Source: Bacteroidales bacterium | Lineage (GTDB): Bacteria > Bacteroidota > Bacteroidia > Bacteroidales > UBA3663 | Assembly (NCBI GenBank): GCA_017632695.1 | Contig: JAGBQS010000009.1 | Span: 1-5,018, forward strand | Reading direction: 5' to 3' | DNA length: 5,018 nt | Shown here: piece after piece, positions 1 through 5,017 of the stretch | Numbering within the stretch: position 1 is the first letter of the stretch | Layout: every line of letters begins with the position of its first letter | Notes under the pieces: generated by a model | What the model saw: the letters and a program-made list of their open reading frames with translations, nothing else | What the model was told of the DNA's origin: nothing | Databases searched by the model: none | Translations under genes and position numbers: made by a program

Positions 1-55
1 GCACCTGACTCCTCTCTGTATGGCCTTTAAATGGCCTATTTCTTCTATAATTCAT
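1..55 (-). CDS. Possible 5' end of a further gene downstream of ribD (partial)
   Basis: On the minus strand an ATG at 55-53 opens a frame that stays open to the window edge, giving 18 codons (MNYRRNRPFKGHTERSQV). It begins 23 bp after the ribD stop, as a next gene in the same operon would. Against this, the peptide is short, I do not recognise it, and the DNA includes a small direct repeat (ATGGCCT at 20-26 and 31-37) and a near-palindrome (GGCCTTTAAATGGCC). The stretch could equally be a non-coding tail of the ribD transcript. It is a weak call. Confidence 0.2.
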   Translation of the reverse strand, partial: MNYRRNRPFKGHTERSQV

Positions 56-78
56 GTGAACACGACCTTATAACCTTA

Positions 79-1200
79 TTATACTAATCCATGAATCAAA
101 ATATCCTTTCCGAACATCCGGGTCTCAACCTCCCGGAGCTGCAGGGCCTGAGCCATATGGGCCAGTCCCAGTCCTTCGACGGGTGTTCTGGCATCCTGTC
201 CGCCTACCAGCTTCGGAGCTACAAAGGCATAGACTTCGTCCACCAGTCCGGCGTGTACGAAACTTTCGTTCAACGTGCCTCCGCCTTCCAGCAAGATACC
301 GTCGATGTGCTCCTTTCCGGCCCGATCCAGCAGTTCCTCGGGCGTATTGCATATCCAGATCTGCACGCCGGCCTCTTCCAGCTGCTGCAGTTTTCGGGGA
401 TCGGCATCAGCGCCACAGGCTACCGCAACAGGTATCTGACAGGCGGTCTGCACCAGCTGACTCTGCATCGGAATACGTGCCCGACGGTCGGCCACAATAC
501 GGATAGGATTCCGGGCCGAAGGATCATCGTCCAGACGGGTATTCAGCATGGGATCGTCGGCCAATACCGTACCGATGCCGCAGAGAATGGCTTTCAGCCG
601 GCGGCGCAGCCGATGTACCTCCTTACGGGATTCCGGACCGGACACCCATCGGCTGTCGCCCGTACGGGTACAGATTTTCCCGTCGAGGGTCATAGCATAC
701 TTCATCACGACCCACGGTCGTCCCGTTGTGATATATTTCAGAAACACACGGTTCTGATAACGCAAGTCGTGTACCAGCAGAGCTTCTTCGGAGCTGTTTT
801 GTGCATTGAGGATATCCACCGCGATGCCGGCATCGGCCACTTGCTTCAGACCCTTACCGGCAACCAGCGGATTCGGATCGGGCAAACCTACCACCACCCT
901 GCCTACGCGGTGCTCAATGATGGCTTCGGTACAGGGCGGCTGGTGTCCGTGGTGACAGCAAGGCTCGAGGGTTACATAAAGGGTGGTACCTTCGCAGCCG
1001 ATACCCCTGCTGTCGGCATCGCGGAAAGCATTGCGTTCGGCATGCAGATCGCCATATCGCTCGTGACAGCCTTGTGCCACCACTTCGCCGTTGCGTACCA
1101 CCAGTGCCCCAACCAGCGGATTGGGGTTCACGGCTCCTTCGCCCCGTTGGGCCAGAGCCATTGCCTGTTGCATGAATCGGATGTCTTCCTGACTGATCAT
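79..1200 (-). CDS. ribD: Bifunctional riboflavin biosynthesis deaminase/reductase RibD
   Basis: RibD catalyses two consecutive cytosolic steps of riboflavin synthesis: deamination of the diaminopyrimidine made from GTP, then NADPH-dependent reduction of the ribosyl side chain. The 373-residue product has the usual length (E. coli RibD is about 367) and both domains. The N-terminal zinc deaminase domain (about residues 5-150) carries HAE at 53-55, with the catalytic Glu55, and the zinc cysteines Cys81 and Cys90 in EPCCHHGHQPPC. The C-terminal reductase domain (about 160-373) begins with RPWVVMKYAMTLDGK and holds SRWVSG, GIGTVLADDP and LLEGGGTLNESF, all typical of the family. The chosen ATG starts MISQEDIRFM, which lines up with the first helix of the deaminase domain. 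No clear Shine-Dalgarno precedes it, which is normal for Bacteroidetes. An FMN riboswitch lies upstream in the same transcript and independently confirms the assignment. Stop is TAA. Confidence 0.96.
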   Translation of the reverse strand: MISQEDIRFMQQAMALAQRGEGAVNPNPLVGALVVRNGEVVAQGCHERYGDLHAERNAFRDADSRGIGCEGTTLYVTLEPCCHHGHQPPCTEAIIEHRVGRVVVGLPDPNPLVAGKGLKQVADAGIAVDILNAQNSSEEALLVHDLRYQNRVFLKYITTGRPWVVMKYAMTLDGKICTRTGDSRWVSGPESRKEVHRLRRRLKAILCGIGTVLADDPMLNTRLDDDPSARNPIRIVADRRARIPMQSQLVQTACQIPVAVACGADADPRKLQQLEEAGVQIWICNTPEELLDRAGKEHIDGILLEGGGTLNESFVHAGLVDEVYAFVAPKLVGGQDARTPVEGLGLAHMAQALQLREVETRMFGKDILIHGLV

Positions 1201-1205
1201 CGTTT

Positions 1206-1254
1206 AAAAACAATTATGGGCCTCGCTTCCGGGTACGATGGAATGCGATGCCCA
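1206..1254 (-). terminator. Long leader hairpin with U tract just before ribD (probable riboswitch expression platform)
   Basis: In the ribD leader RNA, UGGGC, UCGC and UUCC on the 5' arm pair with GGAA, GCGA and GCCCA on the 3' arm (plus-strand 1217-1230 with 1240-1254). This makes 13 base pairs interrupted by one A·G mismatch and one bulged A, with a 9-nt loop. The 3' arm is followed by UAAUUGUUUUU, so the element resembles a factor-independent terminator. It ends only 16 nt before the ribD ATG, so it might also limit ribosome access. The 5' arm can alternatively pair with the 3' strand of the aptamer P1 stem, as expected of an FMN-controlled attenuator. The structure is visible in the sequence; the regulatory role is inferred. 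Confidence 0.65.
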
Positions 1255-1267
1255 ATGACAATCGGGG

Positions 1268-1291
1268 AAAACAAAGTAACGGCGGTTACCC
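1268..1291 (-). terminator. Small leader hairpin followed by UUUGUUUU
   Basis: Directly downstream of the aptamer, GUAAC-CGCC-GUUAC forms a 5-bp hairpin (plus-strand 1276-1289) that two G·U pairs can extend, followed by UUUGUUUU. The stem is short and weak, so termination here is doubtful. However, the segment ACCGCCG in its 5' arm and loop (1280-1286) is perfectly complementary over 7 nt to CGGCGGU in the aptamer core (1377-1383), so it may compete with aptamer folding. It is recorded as a possible second switch element. Confidence 0.35.
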
Positions 1292-1301
1292 TGTCCAACA
1301 T

Positions 1302-1412
1302 CTTCTTCCATCCAGACTGTACTGTCGGTACCGAAGTTTCATCGGTTCGTGGTTAGAGTCTAACCTTGCGGACTTTACCGCCGATCGGGAATTTCACCCT
1401 GCCCTGAAGAGG
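1302..1412 (-). promoter_or_regulatory. FMN riboswitch (RFN element) aptamer
   Basis: Read on the minus strand, the segment carries the conserved RFN signature in order: CUUC-AGGGCAGGGUGAAAUUCCCG, then GGCGGUAAAGUCCGC, then GAACCGAUGAAACUUCGGUACCGACAGUA, then CAGUCUGGAUGGAAGAAG. The closing stem P1 pairs CCUCUUC (1406-1412) with GAAGAAG (1302-1308), with one C·A mismatch. The internal hairpins GCGG/CCGC and GGUUAGA/UCUAACC are visible. FMN binding to this aptamer class normally turns down riboflavin synthesis or transport genes, and here the element lies about 100 nt before ribD. The aptamer assignment is near certain; whether control acts on transcription or translation is inferred from the downstream hairpins. 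Confidence 0.97.
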
Positions 1413-1422
1413 TTTTATGGTG

Positions 1423-1453
1423 CAAAGGTAGCCGTTTTCGGGTGAGTTTGCAA
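1423..1453 (-). promoter_or_regulatory. ribD promoter, Bacteroidetes -33/-7 type
   Basis: On the minus strand, TACCTTTG (1430-1423) matches the Bacteroidetes -7 consensus TAnnTTTG, and TTG (1453-1451) lies 20 nt upstream as the -33 element. The predicted RNA start, a few bases beyond the -7 box, falls at about 1416-1418. This is just before the first base of the riboswitch P1 stem, so the leader would begin with the aptamer. That agreement raises confidence. Confidence 0.75.
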
Positions 1454-1497
1454 GGTTTCGGAGATTATTTTTCAGACCCTTGGCGCATAAATTCCTT

Positions 1498-1530
1498 TTT
1501 GACAGATAATCGATAAGCGCGCTTGTCAAA
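1498..1530. repeat. Inverted repeat TTTGACA-N19-TGTCAAA in the divergent intergenic region
   Basis: TTTGACA (1498-1504) and TGTCAAA (1524-1530) are perfect 7-bp inverted copies around a 19-bp spacer. The spacer contains two shorter palindromes, ATCGAT (1509-1514) and AAGCGCGCTT (1515-1524), the latter partly overlapping the right arm. The site lies between the ribD and gpmI promoters and overlaps neither. It could bind a dimeric regulator or be chance in an A/T-rich spacer. Confidence 0.35.
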
Positions 1531-1539
1531 TAATCCTTC

Positions 1540-1573
1540 AAAAACGGGTCGGCTTCGGACTGCCTTCGTTTTT
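1540..1573. repeat. Terminator-like dyad upstream of gpmI promoter
   Basis: AAAAACG (1540-1546) pairs with CGTTTTT (1567-1573) around a G/C-rich centre that can itself fold (GTC at 1548-1550 with GAC at 1558-1560). An A tract, a G/C hairpin and a T tract are the parts of a bidirectional factor-independent terminator. Nothing is transcribed toward it in the annotated layout, because ribD and gpmI diverge from here. It may insulate the two promoters, be a relic, or be fortuitous. Confidence 0.3.
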
Positions 1574-1584
1574 CGTTCCCAAAA

Positions 1585-1616
1585 TTTGCACAATCTGTTT
1601 AAAATGTATAACTTCG
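1585..1616 (+). promoter_or_regulatory. gpmI promoter, Bacteroidetes -33/-7 type
   Basis: TTTG (1585-1588) and TAACTTCG (1609-1616), a one-base variant of TAnnTTTG, are separated by 20 bp, the spacing expected for the Bacteroidetes housekeeping sigma factor. RNA would start near 1621-1624, leaving an A-rich leader of about 25 nt before the gpmI ATG. The leader AATAATTATAAAAAAGAA has no good Shine-Dalgarno, which suits efficient Bacteroidetes leaders. Confidence 0.65.
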
Positions 1617-1647
1617 CGCACAAATAATTATAAAAAAGAATAGAACT

Positions 1648-3177
1648 ATGTCAAAGAAAGCGCTTTTGCTCATCCTCGACGGTTGGGGATGCGGCGACGG
1701 AACCAAAGCCGATGTGATTTCAAGTACCCCTACTCCATACTGGGACAGCCTGCTGGCTAAGTATCCTCATTCACAGCTTCGCACCGATGGTCTGAATGTC
1801 GGTTTGCCCGACGGACAGATGGGCAACTCGGAAGTAGGCCACATGAATATCGGCGGCGGACGCATCGTATATCAGGATCTGGTCAAGATCAACATGGCTT
1901 GTGCTGACAACAGCATCATGGAGAACAAGGAAATCAAGGCTGCCTTCGAGAACGCTCAGAAAGGCGGTTCCATCCATTTCATGGGTCTGACCTCTACGGG
2001 TGGCGTACACTCTTCGCTGGCACACCTCCTGAAACTGGTGGATATCGCCAAGGCTTACGGTCTGGAGGGACGCACCTTCCTGCACTGCTTCATGGACGGC
2101 CGCGACACCGATCCGCGTTCGGGCAAGGGCTTTATCGAGACCGTTGCCAACCACTGCAAGGAAGTAGGTTGCGGCGAAATCGCTTCGATTACCGGCCGAT
2201 TCTACGCTATGGACCGCGATAAGCGCTGGGACCGTATCAAGAAGGCCTACGATCAGCTCACTGCCGGCGAAGGCACCCAGTACAGCTGCCCTGTTGAGGC
2301 CATGCAGGCTTCGTACGATGCCGGTGTAACCGACGAGTTCGTGGAGCCGGCTGTTCTGGCCCGCGACGGTAAGGCTGTCGGCACCATTCAGCCTAATGAT
2401 ACGGTAATCTTCTTCAATTACCGCAACGACCGCGCCAAGGAGATTACCTCGGTGCTGACCCAGGAGGATATGCCGGAACAGGGCATGAAGACCCTTCCGC
2501 TCTACTATTGCTGCATGACTCCTTACGACGCCAAGTTCCAGGGCCTGCACATCCTCTTCCCCAAAGAGAATGTCGAGATGACTTTGGGCGAAATCGTTTC
2601 GAACGCCGGACTGAAGCAGCTCCGCATTGCCGAAACCGAGAAGTACGCTCACGTTACGTTCTTCTTCAACGGCGGACGCGAATCGGAATACAAGGGCGAG
2701 AACCGCATCCTGGTTCCATCACCCAAGGTGGCTACCTACGACCTGCAGCCTGAAATGTCGGCGCTCATCGTGAAGGACAAGCTGGTGGATGCCATCAAGA
2801 CCCAGGAGTTCGACTTCATTGCCTGCAACTTCGCCAACGGCGATATGGTAGGTCATACGGGTGTTTATCCGGCCATCGAGAAGGCCGTACAGACCATCGA
2901 TGTCTGCTGCCACGATGTTGTGGAGGCTGCCAAAGCCAACGGTTATGCCGTGCTGATCATTGCCGATCACGGTAATGCCGACTATGCCCTCAACCCGGAC
3001 GGCACACCGAATACCGCTCACTCGCTGAATCCGGTTCCATGTGTTTACATTGCCGACGACGATCTGAGCGCCAAGGTGGCTCCCGGCCGTCTGTGCGACG
3101 TGGCTCCAACCATCCTGAACATCATGGGTCTGACTCAGCCGAAGGAAATGACCGGTGTCAACCTGATTTCAAAATAA
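1648..3177 (+). CDS. gpmI: 2,3-bisphosphoglycerate-independent phosphoglycerate mutase
   Basis: This cytosolic enzyme interconverts 3-phosphoglycerate and 2-phosphoglycerate in glycolysis and gluconeogenesis, using two metal ions (normally manganese) and a phosphoserine intermediate. At 509 residues it is the normal family length (about 510). Metal and catalytic residues are all present: Asp11 in LILDGWG, the phosphorylated Ser61 in MGNSEVGHMNIGGGR, His121 in GGVHSS, the HCFMDGRDTDP motif (146-156), Arg184 and Arg190 in TGRFYAMDRDKRWDR, NYRNDRAKEI with Arg259 and Arg262, Lys332, Asp399 and His403 in NGDMVGHTG, Asp440-His441 in IADHGNAD, and His458 in AHSLNP. The alkaline-phosphatase-type and phosphotransferase domains are therefore both complete. 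The start ATG leads straight into the first core beta strand (KKALLLILDG), so no earlier start is needed. It has its own promoter and runs in line with two lipoprotein genes, the first only 24 bp downstream. Nothing suggests truncation or transfer. Confidence 0.97.
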   Translation: MSKKALLLILDGWGCGDGTKADVISSTPTPYWDSLLAKYPHSQLRTDGLNVGLPDGQMGNSEVGHMNIGGGRIVYQDLVKINMACADNSIMENKEIKAAFENAQKGGSIHFMGLTSTGGVHSSLAHLLKLVDIAKAYGLEGRTFLHCFMDGRDTDPRSGKGFIETVANHCKEVGCGEIASITGRFYAMDRDKRWDRIKKAYDQLTAGEGTQYSCPVEAMQASYDAGVTDEFVEPAVLARDGKAVGTIQPNDTVIFFNYRNDRAKEITSVLTQEDMPEQGMKTLPLYYCCMTPYDAKFQGLHILFPKENVEMTLGEIVSNAGLKQLRIAETEKYAHVTFFFNGGRESEYKGENRILVPSPKVATYDLQPEMSALIVKDKLVDAIKTQEFDFIACNFANGDMVGHTGVYPAIEKAVQTIDVCCHDVVEAAKANGYAVLIIADHGNADYALNPDGTPNTAHSLNPVPCVYIADDDLSAKVAPGRLCDVAPTILNIMGLTQPKEMTGVNLISK

Positions 3178-3201
3178 ACTTCTAATTATTTTCTTAGACG
3201 T

Positions 3202-3447
3202 ATGAAAAAGATTTTTTTGATGCTCTGCACCGTTGCCGCCGTTGCATTGTGTGCATGTAGTGGTGAGAAGGCCGAAAAGAATCCTCTTGCCGAGAAGGTT
3301 TCGGCTGCTCAGGAAGCTGCCCAGGAGGCTGCCAAGAGCGCTTCGGAGAAGGCCCAGGAGGCTGTTGAGAAGGCTCAGGACGCTGTAGAAACCGCTAAGG
3401 ATGCTGCCAAGGAAGCAGCTGAGGAAGCACAGGACGCAGCCAAGTAG
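3202..3447 (+). CDS. Small alanine-rich coiled-coil lipoprotein (in-frame TAG; frame continues to 3501)
   Basis: The 81-residue product starts with a lipoprotein signal peptide, MKKIFLMLCTVAAVALCAC, with a lipobox LCAC and lipidated Cys19. It is therefore expected to be anchored in the cell envelope. The mature part (about 28-81) is almost wholly Ala, Glu, Lys and Gln in seven-residue repeats such as QEAVEKA, QDAVETA, KDAAKEA and AEEAQDA, with Val or Ala at heptad positions 4 and 7. This predicts a long amphipathic helix resembling LEA- or apolipoprotein-type repeats. No enzyme motif is present and the function is unknown. The frame stops at TAG (3445-3447), but 17 further in-frame sense codons run to TAA at 3499-3501, encoding VKSDAEDVADAVKKFGK. 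These residues keep the heptad phase, so the original protein was probably about 99 residues. It lies 24 bp after gpmI with no promoter or terminator seen between, suggesting cotranscription. Confidence 0.8.
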   Translation: MKKIFLMLCTVAAVALCACSGEKAEKNPLAEKVSAAQEAAQEAAKSASEKAQEAVEKAQDAVETAKDAAKEAAEEAQDAAK

Positions 3448-3475
3448 GTTAAATCTGACGCTGAGGACGTTGCCG

Positions 3476-4333
3476 ATGCAGTCAAGAAGTTCGGCAAGTA
3501 AACTGACGATATTATTCGCTCTCATCCTGGTAATGTTTTGTGCATTGCCAGGATGCGACGATTATGACACCGACGTGGTAGGAACGGCTTTTTCGCCCTA
3601 CAATTCGCTGGTGTCCCGTTTTACGTACCCTGTCTTTGTGGAGTTCCGCGGAGGCGGCGTACGCGTCTGGGGTCCGAATGCCCATCTGGTCAGCCAGCAG
3701 CGCAACGGAGCCCGCATCACAATCACTTCGGACAACGACAGTCTGGCGCTGGTGGTTTACGGCAATGCCGTGGGCGATTCGCTGAAGCCGCTCGATGGTC
3801 AGCTCAGGGTGGAAATGGAGCACGACTTCGCCCTCTACCTGAAAGGACTTTATCTCCATTCGGCCAAAGGTCCCGCCATCGAGGTGCAGGCCGATGAGGC
3901 CAACTGCTATCTGGTAGTTACCAACAGCAGCACAAACGTCCTGAGCGATTCGGTTTACGAAACCCAATACGCCGACGGTCACATTCAGGAGGCCGACGGA
4001 TGCCTGTATGTAAGCGGTATGCTCTACTTCGACGGTAAAGGTACGCTCACACTGAATAACCGCGCCCTTCCGCGTTGGGATTCCGACTGGAACGACTCCA
4101 TCTATACGCATGCCATCTATGCACGCGGCGGTCTCATCTGTAACTACACCCTGACCGCTAACCTCACCTCTCTTTATGGCGATGCCATCCATACCGGCGG
4201 CTCACAGGTCCGCCTCCTGAAAGGAACCTGGAATCTCTATCCCGGTCGCGACACCATCAATACCGAAGGTGCACCGGTCATTATCGGCGATACGGCCACC
4301 ATTTATGTGAATGATTCGATTCTTGTGAAGTAA
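3476..4333 (+). CDS. Lipoprotein resembling Cthe_2159-type carbohydrate-binding beta-helix proteins
   Basis: The 285-residue product starts with a lipoprotein signal (residues 1-26, hydrophobic core TILFALILVMFCA, LPGC at 24-27) and would be lipidated on Cys27. The acidic residues after it (CDDYD) resemble the Bacteroidetes signal for export to the cell surface. The body consists of repeated beta-strand turns: FALYLKGLYLHSAKGPAIEV (118-137), CYLVVTNSSTNVLSD (144-158), DGCLYVSGMLYFDGKGTLTL (174-193), HAIYARGGLICNYTLTANL (212-230), and GDAIHTGGSQVRLLKGTWNL (235-254) with GRDTINTEGAP. This order matches my memory of the Cthe_2159 family, beta-helix proteins with polygalacturonate-binding members; no search was run. 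An upstream in-frame ATG at 3401 would add 25 residues translated from the neighbour's heptad region and would bury the signal peptide, so 3476 is preferred. GAGGA lies 8 nt before it. The start overlaps the extended frame of the preceding lipoprotein by 26 nt, which hints at coupled translation. The ligand in this organism is unknown. Confidence 0.7.
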   Translation: MQSRSSASKLTILFALILVMFCALPGCDDYDTDVVGTAFSPYNSLVSRFTYPVFVEFRGGGVRVWGPNAHLVSQQRNGARITITSDNDSLALVVYGNAVGDSLKPLDGQLRVEMEHDFALYLKGLYLHSAKGPAIEVQADEANCYLVVTNSSTNVLSDSVYETQYADGHIQEADGCLYVSGMLYFDGKGTLTLNNRALPRWDSDWNDSIYTHAIYARGGLICNYTLTANLTSLYGDAIHTGGSQVRLLKGTWNLYPGRDTINTEGAPVIIGDTATIYVNDSILVK

Positions 4334-4344
4334 CTTCTTTCAAT

Positions 4345-4388
4345 AATGATACATCTTTACTATAAATTTGTATCATTTCTTTTTATTT
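4345..4388 (+). terminator. Factor-independent terminator ending the gpmI unit
   Basis: AATGATACA (4345-4353) and TGTATCATT (4369-4377) form a perfect 9-bp stem with a 15-nt loop, followed by TCTTTTTATTTT. It starts 11 bp after the stop codon of the beta-helix lipoprotein gene. The stem is A/T-rich and the loop large, so efficiency may be moderate, but the position and T tract fit the end of the gpmI-lipoprotein-lipoprotein transcription unit. Confidence 0.65.
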
Positions 4389-4424
4389 TGCCTTTTATCC
4401 GATACACATCTTATAAATAATACC

Positions 4425-4432
4425 TATCTTTG
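4425..4432 (+). promoter_or_regulatory. Bacteroidetes -7 promoter element for the secreted-protein gene
   Basis: TATCTTTG followed by GC (TATCTTTGCGCC) is a textbook Bacteroidetes -7 box. No good TTTG stands about 20 bp upstream; the nearest, at 4387-4390, is 34 bp away, so the -33 element is weak and an activator may be needed. RNA would start near 4437-4440, giving an A/T-rich leader of about 85 nt before the ATG at 4526, in which I see no further conserved structure. Confidence 0.6.
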
Positions 4433-4525
4433 CGCCGTCAAAACAATCTGATGCATATCATATTTGTGGAATTTGATTACAAACCTTATTTATAATCCTA
4501 AAAGTCTAATTTAATTTTTTAAACA

Positions 4526-5017
4526 ATGAGAAACTTTACTCGTTTATTCAGTGTTGCCGTTATGCTGGCTGCCGGCGTAATGACAATGAGTGCAAAGACA
4601 GAGAAGGTGTATGCTACGTTCCAGGGCACTTATGCTACCGATCAGGCAACATGGGACGCTTCTACCAAGACTATGACTTGGAAGGCTGCTTGGAGCAATC
4701 AGGTCAAGAGTCTCGGTTTGCCTTCCGGCGACATCACCAAGTACAAGAAACTGGTAGTTGACCTTGACATCAAGAGCGGCGAACAGGTTCGCGTACTTAT
4801 CTATAAGGGTGGTGCCAACAAGACTCTTTATGCCAGCAATGGTGTGAACGAGTTCATCCTGGCAGATACTTTGAAATCTCTTTATCCAAACGATTACAAC
4901 GAATTCCTGTTGGCTTGCGATGAAATCTGCTTGTCGGGGACGAGAATCAGGAAGAAGCCGCAGCGGCCCAGATGTGCTATCAGGCCGGTCTGGGGATCGA
5001 CGATTACTCCCTTCTAA
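4526..5017 (+). CDS. Secreted protein with carbohydrate-binding-module-like domain; C-terminal part suspect
   Basis: The 163-residue frame starts with a Sec signal peptide, MRNFTRLFSVAVMLAAGVMTMSA, with likely cleavage after Ala23 (MSA/K). There is no lipobox, so it should be soluble in the periplasm or exported. Residues 27-138 read as a beta-sandwich: TYATDQATWDASTKTMTW, SNQVKSLGLPSGDI, YKKLVVDLDI, EQVRVLIYKGG, LYASNGVNEFIL, YNEFLLACDEICLSG. From memory this resembles N-terminal carbohydrate-binding-like domains of Prevotella and Bacteroides secreted proteins and glycoside hydrolases; no search was run. After Gly138 the character changes to TRIRKKPQRPRCAIRPVWGSTITPF, rich in Arg and Pro and unlike a beta-sandwich, while another frame becomes more gene-like. 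The real protein therefore probably does not end at this TAA. It would be longer, or joined here to foreign sequence. The start is well supported by the signal peptide and promoter. Confidence 0.6.
   Translation: MRNFTRLFSVAVMLAAGVMTMSAKTEKVYATFQGTYATDQATWDASTKTMTWKAAWSNQVKSLGLPSGDITKYKKLVVDLDIKSGEQVRVLIYKGGANKTLYASNGVNEFILADTLKSLYPNDYNEFLLACDEICLSGTRIRKKPQRPRCAIRPVWGSTITPF

Noticed and set aside
91..1356. A 421-codon open frame on the plus strand opposite ribD and the riboswitch
   Set aside because: It is antisense to a complete, motif-verified ribD and continues through the FMN aptamer; the product is low in recognisable structure and rich in His/Gln/Thr, as expected for a shadow frame.
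1353..1541. A 62-codon minus-strand frame ending in KPLQGRVKFPIGGKVRKVRL
   Set aside because: Its C-terminal third is the translated FMN aptamer and its middle spans the ribD promoter, so it would have to be transcribed from farther upstream. It is an artefact of the riboswitch sequence.
1771..2652. A 293-codon minus-strand frame within gpmI
   Set aside because: It is wholly antisense to the intact mutase, has no promoter or leader, and is explained by the codon bias of gpmI.
3202..3447. The repeated GAGGCT/GAAGCT-type DNA as a tandem repeat array or CRISPR-like element
   Set aside because: The repetition follows from the seven-residue amino-acid repeats and is imperfect at DNA level; there are no conserved repeats with unique spacers.
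3401..3475. An upstream ATG extending the beta-helix lipoprotein by 25 residues
   Set aside because: The extra residues (MLPRKQLRKHRTQPSR...) are the out-of-frame reading of the heptad-repeat gene and would displace the lipoprotein signal peptide from the N terminus.
3512..4192. A 226-codon minus-strand frame opposite the beta-helix lipoprotein
   Set aside because: It is antisense to a gene with a clear signal peptide and repeat structure, with no supporting signals of its own.
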